A stretch of 64,000 bases of DNA from Cyanoderma ruficeps (lineage: Eukaryota > Chordata > Aves > Passeriformes > Timaliidae). Position numbers and translations under genes: made by a program. Shown here in pieces: positions 47,131 through 59,189 of this stretch; positions within the stretch are counted from its first letter, which is position 1, and the number at the start of each line of letters is the position of its first letter. Below the pieces are notes generated by a model. That model was not told the origin of the DNA, searched no databases, and saw nothing but the letters and a program-made list of their open reading frames with translations. Location: NCBI GenBank assembly GCA_008694505.1, contig VZDJ01000045.1:1099256-1163255 (forward strand), given 5' to 3'.

Positions 47131-49805
47131 GATGTTGTTCCTCTTCTTTGGCTGTTGTAGCATAATCTCTTGCTCAACCTCCAACAGCTGTGGCAAATTA
47201 GATCAAACAAGTAAAAAATAAAATTGCTAATGCCTCCCCATCCCTGTCCCCATCAGTTCGGCTTGCAACCTTCAGGATGACAGTAGGGCTGTCAAGTCCC
47301 CCAAAAAGGTTACTGCACAAAACAATCCCACCACCCCTGTATTTACAGGAATGATTTCCGAGAGTGTGACGAGGAGTCCAGAGAGACAGGGAATTGGCCA
47401 AGTGAACGGTGACTCTAAGTAAAGCAGGATAATATTATGTAGATGCTGCTGGGGCAGAGTGTACAGAAGGCAAGCAGGGGAAGGCTCTACAATTAACAAA
47501 CATCAGACATCGACTTTTCTGAAAAATAAGAATGCAAAAAAAAAAAAAGGAAGCATAAGGAGGAGAAGGGGCAGCCAATGCAAAAGCTGTGGATGAACAG
47601 CTCAGAGACACAGAAGCTCAAGGAGAAAAACTAGCAAATAAAGAAAAACAAACACAGGACAGAGAGCCACAACTATTAAAGGGTGGTTTAAGCTTGCAGA
47701 GTAAAGCATAACTGCAACAAAAGAAAAGCAAATGCTAGTGCAAGGTGACAGAATTTAAAGTAAAGGTGGTTCTAAATCTGAACTGAGGAAATCAAAAATG
47801 CTCTCCACTCTGTAAAATGCACTTTCAGAAAACAGAAAACAGGAAAACTTTGAAAAGAGAAAAAAAAAAATAGACAGACATAGTCCTCCAAATAGTGGTA
47901 ACAGTTAGATGGGCAAACCACTGGCTTAAATACCTCTCTCATTTATCTTCACTGATTTTATCTGCTTGGAAAATTTTCAGTAACAGCCTATTGACATTGA
48001 TATACAAGTCTGGGCACTAAAGGAGCTAACTGCCAAGCTTGGAGAAAAATGTGTGATTTTATCACAAATATCGCAGAATGTTATGTTGATAAATCCTCTG
48101 CTACTGCAACCATGTGGCACAGGGAAATCCTTGTTTTGAGTTTGAATTTCCAAAGCAAACTTTTAGTCCCATCTGTGAAGAAGAGGTTAAAGGCATCAGC
48201 CCAAAGTTAAAAGCACAGAAAACAAAAAAAACCAAAACTACTTCATGCTTAAGCAACTATATTTTTAAACATTTTACAGAATGTAATTTTCAAGATTTTT
48301 GAAATCATGATTCATCATGCTTGAACTCAGTTTCACTCCTTTCTCAAATTTCCTGCATAGAAAAGCTAACAAATGCCATACTACTTTTTCCTGAAAAAAA
48401 AGCTGTCTTGCTAGTTACCCTCTAATTCATACAAATCTGACAAATTGGGGGGAAAAATGGAGGACAAAAATATTAAGAACATTCAAAAAGTAATGGTTGA
48501 AATGCAGTGTCAGTTCACAGTATAGAGGTTTCTCTAGGCAAAATATTTGCTGAACTGAACTGGGGCATTTTTAGTCTACAGAGGAGGAGCACTGGTTTTA
48601 CTCAGCCTTCAGAAAGCAGCTGGTTGAGCTAGCACAGAGGTTCATTTTCCTGTCTGCTTGGTTGTAACAACAGACCAAGGATTTAAATGCAAAATATGAC
48701 CAAATGGAATGGTTTTTTCATGTTATTTGAGTTATAAAATTGGAAAATAAAGGGAACATGGGACTAGATGAACTGTATTTGGGTGTTGATACAGCATTTG
48801 TGTGTTGCCAGGTTTCAGCATTTTTAAGGGAACTCACCTCAAAACTCACACTCAGATTTGTTTGGACAACAGACAAGATTTTACAGAATCTGAATGGTAG
48901 AGTTAGGAGTGAAAGACAGTGTAAATTTTCAAAGGTACCCAGATATTCATGGAAAAGGTACTCTGTCAGTCTTGGTTCTATTTAAACTCTTTCTGTATAG
49001 CATTTTAGAGTGAATAAATATTACATTTGTGAAAACTGCCAATTATACTAAATGTAGAGGACCTGCAAACACCAGTTAAGCCAGAATGAGGTTAAATCTC
49101 TTTTAGGAGATTAGAAAGACAGATTGATAAAATTTACTACAAAGCTCCTTATGCTTATTTCTGCTGGGTGGTACACTCAAGGTTAGAGGCTTCCCTGAGG
49201 TGCAAATGTGCCACCACAAAGACCTAAGAAACCACCACAGTTAATATAATCCTGGGAGGACTGACATCAGACTAATTGGTCAGGAGACATTTGAAACTCT
49301 GGGTTTCAGATCCCACTCTCAACAATTTTTCCTCTTGGTATAAAAGAAGATGGAAAGAGGAAGCTGGGCATTTCTCAAATGACTGTGACAGGCACAGAAG
49401 AGTTTGTCAATTCTTACTCACATTCGTATGCAATAATTTGTCTTCCCCTAGAGAAAAGTCAACTCATTTGAGAAAATTATATCAGAAGCAAAACAGCTTG
49501 AACAGTTTCTTGGTTTTTTTCTACATTTGTTTATATGCTAATTGCTGTAATATCTCTGCTAAAAATACAACTTTGTTTTGATTGTTAAAGTGCAAGGAGC
49601 ATCACTACAAACAGACCCTGCAAAGCTGTTCAGTTCATCCTTCCACCCTACAGAAAAGCCCCTCAGGCACAGTGTTGCAAGGCCTGAATGAGCTCTCCAT
49701 CAAATTATTCACACGTTTTCCAGCTACACATTGTGAATTTTCTAAATACTGCTGTCCACTGTTGGGTGTATACTATCCATTTTTGTTTGATGAGCAGACC
49801 AGGAC
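47131..49805. other. Non-coding DNA, no gene recognised
   Basis: About 2.7 kb without a recognisable gene. A 13-A homopolymer lies near 47535-47547 and A-rich patches follow it. Confidence 0.5.
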
Positions 49806-50070
49806 AATCCCCTCCCTTGCCTAGCTAGTGATGCTGTGCCTGATGCACCCCTGGATATGCGTGGCCCTGCTGGCTGCCAGGGCACTGCTTGCTCATGTTC
49901 AACCTTCCATTGACCAGGTCCCTGTTCACAGAGCTGCTCTTTAGCTTCTCGCTCCCCAGCCTATACACACAACCACAGTTGACCCATCCCAGATGTGGAA
50001 TCTGGCACTTGCCCTTGTTAAATTTCAGAGCTTTGCAGATGTTAAGACAGCATGTCACAGACTTTTGCTC
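49806..50070 (-). mobile_element. CR1 LINE fragment from the RT region
   Basis: The minus-strand frame across 50142-49825 reads CKALKFNKGKCQIPHLG, matching the CR1 RT-domain segment LMKFNKGKC.VLHLG. It continues with YRLGSEKLKSSS and then NGRLNMSKQCP, equivalent to YRLG.E.LESS and ..LNMSQQC of CR1 ORF2. It is truncated on both sides. This ORF2 segment lies upstream, in element order, of the piece at 50145-50356. Confidence 0.8.
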
Positions 50071-50144
50071 CAGGGGAAATGTCAGTTTAAGGAGTACCAG
50101 ATGCATTATTCCCCATGCTGTCCCACAGTTACAGTGACACAACT

Positions 50145-50356
50145 GTTCAGTAAAGAACTTTCTTGTAATAGCGAATCAATCTATCTAATTCAAACCTACT
50201 CTCAGTTTGAAGCCATTGCCTCTTGCTCCGTTTCTACAATTCTCTGTCTGACTGGTAGGCCACCCTAAGATACTGGAAGGTTGCAATGAGGTCTCCACAC
50301 AACCTTCTCCAGGCTGAATAGCGTCAACTTCCACAACCTGTCTTCACAGAAGAGTG
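50145..50356 (-). mobile_element. CR1 LINE fragment, ORF2 C-terminal part
   Basis: Reverse complement of CR1: a CAGTAAAGAACTTTCTTG block near 50151 (equivalent of the FFT segment), CAGTTTGAAGCCATTGCC near 50204, GATACTGGAAGGTTGCAATG near 50270 and CTTCTCCAGGCTGAATAGCG near 50304. In element order this should lie to the left of the RT piece at 49806-50070, yet it lies to its right. The two pieces are therefore from separate insertions or were rearranged. Confidence 0.8.
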
Positions 50357-53300
50357 GTTTAACTCATGTTTTAATGTTTCATTAGCTCTTTAAAAATTAC
50401 AAATGAGTTGGTGTGACATAAAACGATTTTATTCCTAAAGAAATGTATCCTACCATCAAAATACATAGGCCAGTCTTATTCCTGCCCTTGCTTAAAATTT
50501 TTCCATTTGCAGATGGAGAAATTAAAATGTCCACCAAATCTCTTGCAATGTCTTGTCTATTATTTCCTCCAACCCCACTACTACAGCTATAGAGAGACTC
50601 ACATTAAGCCGCTACTGAACCAAACAATTTGTTGTGGAATCTATGATTCTCCCTGACCCTCTTGGCAAAAGTCAGGGATTCAGGAGAGAATCCTATTTAC
50701 TAGAGTGTTTAGTTCAGCATATTCACCAAATGAGTCCACTCAGCTTTCACAAACACTGGCAGTGGGTTTTCATGGAATGAAAACATTTATTTGAGGAAGA
50801 CATTGGCAGCCACTACATTCGTCAACACTGGCCATGAGTTGTTTCTGACTTTTCTGTCAAGAAGTTTTGTGCAGCGAACTCATCCATCCAGTGTCCCATA
50901 CTGTTTTCCAGTTATTCCTTTCCTGAAGGGAACCTTTGTTACCTCCATCTGCTGATAAAAGGAGAGGCTTGTTGTTTATGTACATATGAACATATATGCT
51001 GGGCATAAATAAACACATGGGAAACCAGTAGTAATGTGCTTTTATTCCTCTTTAGCCACACAGAAACAGGCTTTTGTAGCTGTTAAAACCTTCACAAGCT
51101 AACGCTTCTGCTGCATTTCTGAGCCACAAAAAATTTTGGAGACCTGAAATAACAGCATGCCTAAAATTTTACGGAAGAAATCACCCCTCAACTGAATTTT
51201 GCAGTATGACTAACATACAAATTCAGGCAGTCTAATAAAGTATTTATAAACCTGTTCCTGATTTTTTGCAGATAGCCCATGAAATTTTTATCTAAATATG
51301 ACAGCAGTGTATTCATTAGCAGTGTCAGCAAAATAAATATTTTCAGTAATTGAAATATTGAGTCAGAGCATCGTACTGTATAAATAAGCACAACATTGTT
51401 CAGGAATTTATTTTATTTTTATATAATAATCTATAAATGCAAGTAATGCATGCAGTATGAAGAATGATACGCCAGTCGTGGAAGAAGAGGACATGCTACA
51501 GAAGGGGACATACAGCAAAGACTCTAATCATGAGCATGCAGTTCTTAAAAAAAAAAAAGGGTGCCAGGCTACTGTAAGCATTCTCCCTCAGTTTTTAATT
51601 CCTGACAAGTAGAAGTATAGATCCTTTAATATTTTTTTATGTTATTTACTACTTAGGCACCTCATGATCAGCTTTTTTTTTGCTTGAAATTTTGCACCAT
51701 CTGGGTACCAAAACATGTTTTGAACACTCTAAAGTAAAATATGTACAGCAGAAAAACATTCTATACCAAATTTTGAAAAAAATTCTACTATACTCTACCA
51801 GCCCTAAGAATTTATGAAAGTATATTTTTCTAAAGGTAAATGCATATTGGAATTGTTCAGTTCTGTGTTAAGGATATAAAACGTTTATATTAAAAACGCC
51901 ATGAAATCTTATTACCAACCTCTTTGGAATTTATAACTTAGGTCACAAATCAAACCAATTCTCTGTAAAAAACAATGTATCCTCCTTCTTTCTTTCTTTC
52001 TTTCTTTCATTATATAAACCTCTGTTCAATATCTTTTTCCCCATAGACCATATAGTATGCTAACAACCTCTAGTTGCTCCCTATACAAGAGTTGTTGGCT
52101 ATGAACTACAAAAATCTTTTCTCATTAGCTGAGGGAGAGATAGGACTCATTAAAACTACACTGTTCTTCTCAAACAGAGAGGGAAGAGAAAAAAATATAT
52201 GAAAGGGACAGGGTCAGGAAGAATGTCTGGCAGATAAGGATGCTATTTTTAATTGTTTCCTCCATATAAGCCTCAGGATTACCTCAAGAAATGGCTGTAT
52301 TTTAAAGATATAAGAAAAATTTCTATTTATCTGAGAAGGCACATAGGGTGGTGCAAGAGACCAAAACATTGCTAGCAAAAACCTTCATGGGGAGATTGAA
52401 CCATAACCTAAAACCAGAGAGACAGGAGCAAGGGGGCATGAGAAACAGGTGCAGGAAAAGTAAAAAGATAATAACTAGCTTGATATGACTGCAGAGGCAA
52501 CTGCCCTGTGGAGGTTCATGAGTCCTTTTACTAAGAAAACCCCACTTGTATTTACTGTAACTGCACAACACCTCTAGTCTCAGGGGCAAGTCTTCAAGAC
52601 CAAAATTAATATGCCAAAACAAGAAGTTTTATAGATTATCAGTTTACCCATAAGTGTCAGTTTTCTCTCATAGGTAGGAAAGAGGTAGTTCTGCTACCAC
52701 CAAACAGTTGACTGAGAGCAGAGCAAGAATCATGAAGACACAGTGTTGCCCATTTTATTGTGAAAATAAAGAATAAGGTGGGAACCTCAAACCTAATAGA
52801 GAACAGCAGCTATAAAAGGATATTCACTCCAATAGTTAGCATGATATTTGAGTAGCTTTGTGGACAGAATTTCAAATTTATATGCCTTAGCTGACCAGTT
52901 CTGTAAAGGAGATCTCAGGATTACCCTGCTCCACAGTGTAGTTCATTCAAATTCTCATTCATTCTAAATGTAGAGCTTGAAATCAGGAAGAATGAGGAGT
53001 TTTCACCATGGGGATACAAAAATAAAACCAAAGAGTTGACAAAAAATGCTGTGGTTCCCACATCCAGGACAGTTGCAATCCATAAGGTGGGACACTACTG
53101 CAGGAGGACATGCCTGAGTGAAGAAAATTAACAAGAAATTATGAAGGCGTGCAGAACAGAGATGTACTTTCTAGCTGGCATGTGTGCTAATGCTAATAAA
53201 ATTATCTTTCTAGTTCTCGTGTCCATCACAGAGACCAGGATATACAGAAGAAAGGATCCACCAGGCCTCCCATGCACTTGAAGCAGAAGCACTGTTCAGT

Positions 53301-53394
53301 TGTGTTCCAGTGATGCAGTTCCCCAGAAGCAATGCCACTGGGGCTAAGGACAGGACTGAGGATAAGGTCTTGTGTCCTGCTGGGCAAAAAGCTG
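50357..53394. other. Non-coding DNA, no gene recognised
   Basis: About 3 kb with no recognisable gene. It contains a 12-A homopolymer near 51547 and the CTTT microsatellite at 51985-52008. Confidence 0.5.
51985..52008. repeat. (CTTT)n microsatellite
   Basis: Six near-perfect CTTT units. Confidence 0.95.
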
Positions 53395-53606
53395 AGCAAG
53401 GATGGAGAACTTGGAGATAAGGGAAAATTTTTCTCCACAGGAGAAGGCACAGCTGGGCTGTATGGTTTGGGAGGTGGTGTTGTCTCCCTCCTTGGAGGGC
53501 TTCCAGCCCCCATGGTATAATACCCTGAGACTTGGTCTGACTCCGTGGCTAAGCCAGGTGGAGGAGTTGGAGCTGAGACCTCCTGAGGTCCCTGCTCGCC
53601 TTAAGT
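53395..53606 (+). mobile_element. Degenerate CR1 3' end
   Basis: Plus-strand CR1-like order: GATAAGGGAAAATTTTTCTCC near 53417, TTGGGAGGTGGTGTTGTCTCC near 53467, CTTGGAGGGCTTCCAGCCCC near 53491, and a 3' UTR-like CTGAGACCTCCTGAGGTCCC near 53573. Similarity is patchy, so the call is by landmarks, and the boundaries are rough. Confidence 0.55.
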
Positions 53607-53895
53607 ATCTTATATTGATTCAATGTTCTCAGTTTGAGGAGGACATAAGAATGCTGGAGAGGATTCCTGGAAGATCTGATTAAGGATGAATTAAGTAACT
53701 GTAAAAGGAAAGAAGAGGAAGATTTTAAGGATCTCAGTCTTTTAACCTTATTAGAAGCAGGTTAGTGGATGCATTGATCACTGTTCTTAAGCATGACTTA
53801 GAAAGCACAAACCTGGTAACAGAGGGCTCTTCAGTCTGCCAGAAGTTGCAACACAACACTGACTGAGACAGAAGAAAAGCTACAGTAAGAAAAAG
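53607..53895 (+). mobile_element. Degenerate CR1 ORF2 fragment
   Basis: One frame reads CSQFEEDIRMLERIPGRS, which fits the CR1 ORF2 C-terminal W.PQFKKDIE.LERVQRRA segment. The following bases (ATTTTAAGGATCTCAGTC near 53722) fit poorly to the next CR1 block. It lies directly after another CR1 3' end in the same orientation, repeating the arrangement seen at 1615-2880. The right boundary is uncertain. Confidence 0.45.
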
Positions 53896-55512
53896 CATGG
53901 ACATTTACAAAAAATAACATCATTAAGTCAGGACTTGTGAAAATCCTCTGTTCTCAAAACAATGTAATTAAGCTCAGCTACAGCTGGTATTTGAGCCTTT
54001 TATTCTGAGAACCTTGAGTACTGAATATTTTTTTTACATAGTCAACATGGGTCAGAGGTTTTATTCTAACCAAAAATAAATAGAAAATACATTTATCAGC
54101 CATTGGGTAAGAAGAGGAAAAACTAAAGTCTAGGAAGAGAGCTCATGGAAGGAAAGAAATGCAAGTCCAAAGGAAACAAAGTTATGGAACTGCACATGTG
54201 ACAACAACAAGCTAGCATTATACACAAGATTGAAAAAAGAGATACTTTTACTAACTCAGTTCATTCTGGCTTTGTTGTGACAGCTCTGCAGAGTCATCAA
54301 AAACTCACATGACCAGCAAATTAGGCATTATGTCTGTAACTTAGCAGCACACATGGAGAAGGAAGATTATGGTGAGCAGAAACCATCTTTCTGTGTTGAG
54401 AAGGTGGTGTGCCACTTGTATTGATACTGGGCAGTACCATTAGGAGTTGTCAAGTTGTCAAGGCATAATAACAGCATGACCAAGGCTGATGCCAAGGCAG
54501 AGCAGTCCTTTATTGTGTTCTGGACTTAAACCAATGCCGTGTAGGGCAGAACTGTGCTTTAAAGTTCCATAACAACTGAATGGAAAGGTAAATCAGAAGG
54601 TTAGATAAATGTCAGAGACAAATAACAGCCTGTACATGGTTAATATTTATTTCTAAGTACAAACACAACAGAAAAGAGCAATAATTAGCTGAAAATGCAG
54701 CAACAATACTTGTAGGCATAAAACACAGGTGTTTGAAAGAAATGTCATAAGCAATGAGTAATTTCAATATTGTTTGCAGGTCTGGTGCTGAGCTAAGAGC
54801 AGAAGCTACAGTCAGAACCTGTCCTAACACCATAGTGACATCAATAATATATTATAAGGAGTTTTCAATGTGATCTGATTCACTCTTCTTTAGAGGTCAT
54901 CAAAAATAAACAGCAAATCTTTCTCTTTGTATTACAGCCAATGTTGGCTGCTGCTCTAATTAGACGTGCTGGTGTGGCAAATGAAGAGCTTTGACAAAGG
55001 AAAATGTAGAATTGTTTAAAAAAATTAGAGTAGGTGTGGTTTCTTGTGTGAAAAAGTTTGAAGATGCCTTCTGGGACTTGAAACTGCCTCTTGTAACACT
55101 TAAGCAGCCAAGTGGCAAGATCAGTTTATCTAAAAACTCTACCAAATTTGAAGTCATGTGCCTTGCCATGCAGATGGTCAGGGTAAGGTTTCTAAGAAAG
55201 AGCCATGCAATAAGGAACTTGCCATAAGAACAAGTTCTGAACTGCCATCTCCTCTATAAGCATATGCTCCCAACCACCCCAATTATCTTTGGTGAAATGG
55301 GTTTGGGATCAGCTGGGTTCTTCAACATCAAAAACCTGAAAGGAATCAAATTTTTAAAATTGCTAAGTATAAGCATAATTTGTCAATGACTGATCAATGC
55401 AGTCTGAATTATAAATGCAAGTTATAATAGCCCATAATTTCCCTTTGGCAGCATCCCTCCAAGGCTGCTCTATCACACTGCTGTTGGACTATGTACTAAG
55501 TGATGGAAAGCT
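53896..55512. other. Non-coding DNA, no gene recognised
   Basis: About 1.6 kb with no recognisable gene or named repeat. Confidence 0.5.
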
Positions 55513-55760
55513 CAGAAAAACTTTTGGTTGGAAAAGGCCTCTATGATCATGCAGTCCAACTTTTCACTGATCGCCACTTTGTCACCCAGACACCATGGCC
55601 AAACCATTTTCTGATCACCTCCAGGGATAGTGACTCCACCACCTCCCTGAGCTGCCCATTCCAATGATTAACAGCACTCTCTGTAAAGAAATTCCTCCTG
55701 GTGTCCAGAATTCCTTCTGATGTCTTGATGTCCAGATGCAATACCAATTTCCAGAAAAGT
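55513..55760 (-). mobile_element. CR1 LINE, short 3' end fragment
   Basis: The left end reads TTTTGGTTGGAAAAGGCCTC near 55521 and GATCATGCAGTCCAACTTTTC near 55544, the reverse-complement CR1 3' UTR. The block CTCCAGGGATAGTGACTCCACC near 55619, TCCCTGAGCTGCCCATTCCAATG near 55645 and CTCTGTAAAGAAATTCCTCC near 55678 follow in CR1 order. A small frame on the minus strand includes RRNFFTESAVNHWNGQLREVV, the RKNFFT...[10 protein letters not shown] region. It is truncated soon after. Confidence 0.9.
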
Positions 55761-58153
55761 GCACTGGATCACTGCAATATGCTTCCTTGATAACTGATTC
55801 TGTAGACTTAATTTGTAAGTCAATGAGGAGCCCAAGTTTTGTTTAATTGCTGCATTTTTATTTATATTAATTCAATGCATTTTAAAGGCTGTTGTGGTTG
55901 GAATTAAAAGGAGGTTGTTAGACTATTGAACATTTCTCCTTTAGGCTGACAAAAAGAATTTGTCACTTAACCTGATGGCAGCAAAAGACAGTGAATGAAT
56001 CACTGCTTGAGGAAACCAATTTATTTAGTCACTGTGTCATGGTTATTTATTACTTATCAGCACATGCTGTTAGTTCAATTAAACACAAAAACCCTGAAGT
56101 TCTCTTCCAGCCTTCTCCCCTTCTCAATTTTTAAAAACACACCAGAAAAGAATTACTAGAATCTGCAGTGCTAAGACTGAACCCTTTACGTTTATTGCGC
56201 TTCTCTTGTTTTAATTAAACTTTGTTTATTAAACTTCTTGTTTATTAAACTTCTGTTGCTAAAGTATGGGGATTATTAATCTTATTCAGTAGCTAAAGAT
56301 ATTAGTAGAGAGAGGACAAAAAGAAGAAATTAATAAGAAGACAAAGTGTTCATTGCAACATTTTGCCCATAAAAATACAGCGAGCTGCAAAGAGCAAATA
56401 TTTTCTCCCATCTGCTCGCAAAGGAGTAAGAAATGAAAATTCCTAAATTTCGTATATGTGCATGTATGTCATTTAGAACATTAGTAGTAAATGTATATGC
56501 CATTTCACAATATAATCGCAGATATATAAAACCAACCATAATCAGTTCAGTACCACTGTTCCTCCTCCTCTTTGTTTCCTACGTGCTTTTTGTCTAAGAC
56601 ACGGTGAGTGCAGAAGACAGAATTTTTGTTCCTCAAGAGAGGATTCTCTGTTCTTTGCTTAATCTGACAATTAATATGGGAAGACTTTCTTATTAAAAAT
56701 ATAAATATAAAAAGTAAAATAAATACTACAAATATGAAACCTTCCGGTCTGAGGACAAATTGGCATTTGGAGATCTGCTTAGTAAGTACTATTGCTGGAG
56801 TAACAATAAATTAAACTTACTGTACACAAAAAGATTTAAGATTAAAGGGATAGTCTGAATCGCAATTCCAATCAAGGTTACACATTGACTGGTTCAAACA
56901 CTGCCCACTGATTCCTTGTCCTTATTCCATTTTGCAATGATAAGCATGTATTATATCCCAACAATTTCCGAGGCTGCCATTCATCACTGGCCCTTACTTT
57001 AGGTAAATTCATCCCTTTTGGATAGTCGATATTTAGTAAAAAATACTGGCAACACTACCTTTCTTCTGCAGCAAGTGGAGGTATAATTAGGGGCCCAAGG
57101 GCTTCCTGTTCTCACCTCTTTTTGGTTTTTTTTTTTGGTTTGGCTTCCCAATACAAATTTTAATGTTAATTTATGTGACAGTGAAGTAATTTTTTTTTTT
57201 AAATGGTCCACTGAAAAGAGTTTCAGGCATTCACATTTTTGACATCAATTCTTTTCATAAGACAATAAAAATCTTAGACAGACAATGTTTTTATTAAAAC
57301 AATCCAAATTAGAAGGATTCACCAGGCTGGACCCTACCCAGCAAAACAGGCAGAGATGCCTCCAGAGCCTCATTATTCATGCTAAGGACACAAGATTCAC
57401 CAACTAGAAATTTAGTAAAACCATCATCTACCAATCCCTATCCAGTTTATTTCACCAAAGGAGAGTAATTTACTTATTACAAATATTTTACTATGATAAG
57501 ACAGGTATGGAGGCACTCACCATGAACAGTGAAAACACAGAAATTTTCTCAATGCTTTCTCCTGCAAAGCAGATATTACTTTTGTATTTTGAAAAGAATA
57601 TGCAGATTAGTTAGTGAAACAAGTGAGGAAACTCCACTATTATGTGATTTAATGCTAATATGTGGTAGGAAGAGGCATTTTTGAATGGTCTAAATTCTAC
57701 CTAATCTTGATACCTAACTCTTTATGATAGGGGTTCTAGCTCTTCAGAGGTATCCAAACAACGTACAAAAGTCAGGATCAGTAATTTAAAAGAAATTTAT
57801 ATGGCCTAAATAGGGTTCTACTATAGTAAATGCTGCCTATTTTAACTTCCTTGGAACAGTATCCCTAGCTCTTCAGCATTTCAGTACATATATATATAGT
57901 CCATAACAAACCTGTTTCTTTAAAATACCCTTTTTTTACACATTTTAAAGAAGGTAGTATATTAATAGAATTGCTTAGATCTACTCAGTGTTTAAAAGGT
58001 TTAGTAGAAATTGAAGATAGAAAAGATATTACCTGCCTTTACAGTGGTAGGAGATGACTTCAGTTAATTTTCCAATCCTGCATCCACTTGATTCCAGTAT
58101 ACCTCTATGTCAGTGCCCTGATGAGGCCTGTAAAGCAAGTTGGAGAAGATAAT
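55761..58153. other. Non-coding AT-rich DNA, no gene recognised
   Basis: About 2.4 kb with no recognisable gene. A small tandem repeat lies at 56211-56255. T-runs occur near 57128 and 57191. Confidence 0.5.
56211..56255. repeat. Short tandem repeat, about 3 units of 14-16 bp
   Basis: Units: TTAATTAAACTTTG (56211-56224), TTTATTAAACTTCTTG (56225-56240) and TTTATTAAACTTCTG (56241-56255). It looks like recent slippage. Confidence 0.85.
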
Positions 58154-58197
58154 TGTTATAAATTAAATAGTTGAAAATTTAAAAAATAAAAATAAAA

Positions 58198-58203
58198 TTT
58201 ATT
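58198..58203 (-). promoter_or_regulatory. LTR poly(A) signal AATAAA
   Basis: Plus-strand TTTATT. It lies about 155 bp downstream of the LTR TATA box and 44 bp before the LTR end, as in its relative. Confidence 0.6.
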
Positions 58204-58355
58204 TTCGTGTGACAGCGATCATGGAAAAAACCCAAAAATTACAGCCACGAAAAAGGTCAGTTCAGTCCCAGGAATCGATACTGGGTGAACGTGGGACAGG
58301 CCTCTAAAGCACCAGTCCCCCCTCTGTTCACAAAGTCGCACCCCAAAGAGTCCAG

Positions 58356-58362
58356 TTTTATA
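58356..58362 (-). promoter_or_regulatory. TATA box of the minus-strand LTR
   Basis: Minus strand AGTATAAAACTGGA, shared almost exactly with 61242-61255 in the related LTR. Confidence 0.65.
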
Positions 58363-58732
58363 CTTTTTATTTTCCCAGAGGCAGGGTTTTCTTTGTCCAC
58401 CGTTCCATGTATGAGTATTCATCTGTCTTCTTTTGGGATTCTGAGTCTCATGAATAGGTTTCTGGGCGGTGCTGATAAACAGATGAGATTTCTGAGAAAC
58501 CATCTTAGATGCTATCAGGCTTATCCCACAGGTGCTCCCCGGTTGTTAGGACCTCCTGATGACCCATCTCCGAGGTTGCAGTATCTCTTTCACTTGATGC
58601 TTTCTTTTCCTGCTGTTTGTCTCTTCTCGGATGTCCCCTAGCTTTTTTGGAATTCTCCTTTATTCCATTTTCCTTATTCTTTATATCACTTTATTTCCAG
58701 CACAAATTAATACACAGATATCTCCCATAACA

Positions 58733-59189
58733 ACATAAAACAATGTATCTCAATTTTGTTTAGGATACAGAACAAATGGCTTCCTAAAGTGATAGTTTAA
58801 AGAGTGCCGTATTTGTACGGCAAAGCAATCTTACCTCCTGTAGTGATACGCGAACGGGTCCAGTCAAAAAATCAGAGGACTAAAGGAGAAGCACTGGGAT
58901 ACTTAGTGTAACTGGGATATGCTCTGTATAGAAAATATCCCTTTATGAAGAAAAAAATGCTACAGGTTGCTAAATGTTGATGAAGAGCAACCTGTCCCCA
59001 GTTCCAGCAAACTGGGTTATTGCATCCTAGGTCTGAGGAGTCACGCTTCGACTGAAGTAACCAGATCTCAGTCTTTCAACTGATCTCATGAGACCATCAC
59101 TTCATTCTTCAACTTTTCATCAAAGTACACAGATAATAAAGCTTTTTTGCTCCTACACTATATTTGTCTAAACTGTTAGTCATTCCCCT
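58733..59189. repeat. Unclassified inter-LTR segment with CpG and hairpin
   Basis: This spacer between two LTRs is richer in CpG than ordinary flanks (GTGATACGCGAACGGGTCC near 58842). It contains a perfect 6-bp stem GCCGTA / TACGGC with loop TTTG at 58806-58821 and AATAAAGC near 59136. These traits hint at another LTR or ERV scrap, but no family or boundary is recognised. Confidence 0.3.

Larger units (their letters stand above)
58154..58732 (-). mobile_element. Solo LTR (-), related to the LTR at 60864
   Basis: On the minus strand the block starts TGTTATGGGAGATATCTGTG and ends AATTTATAACA. It has the same layout as the plus-strand LTR at 60864-61490. Both begin TGTT, with a CTGT[A/G]TATTAAT block 15 bases in. 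Both have a TATA box in an ATAAAAAGTATAAAA context, a GGGGGACT block downstream, AATAAA, and an end of TTTATAACA about 45 bases after it. Here TATAAAA is at 58356-58362 and AATAAA at 58198-58203 (both minus). The flanks TAAT and ACAT do not form a clean duplication, so the boundaries are inferred from the homologue. No internal region is seen. Confidence 0.8.
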
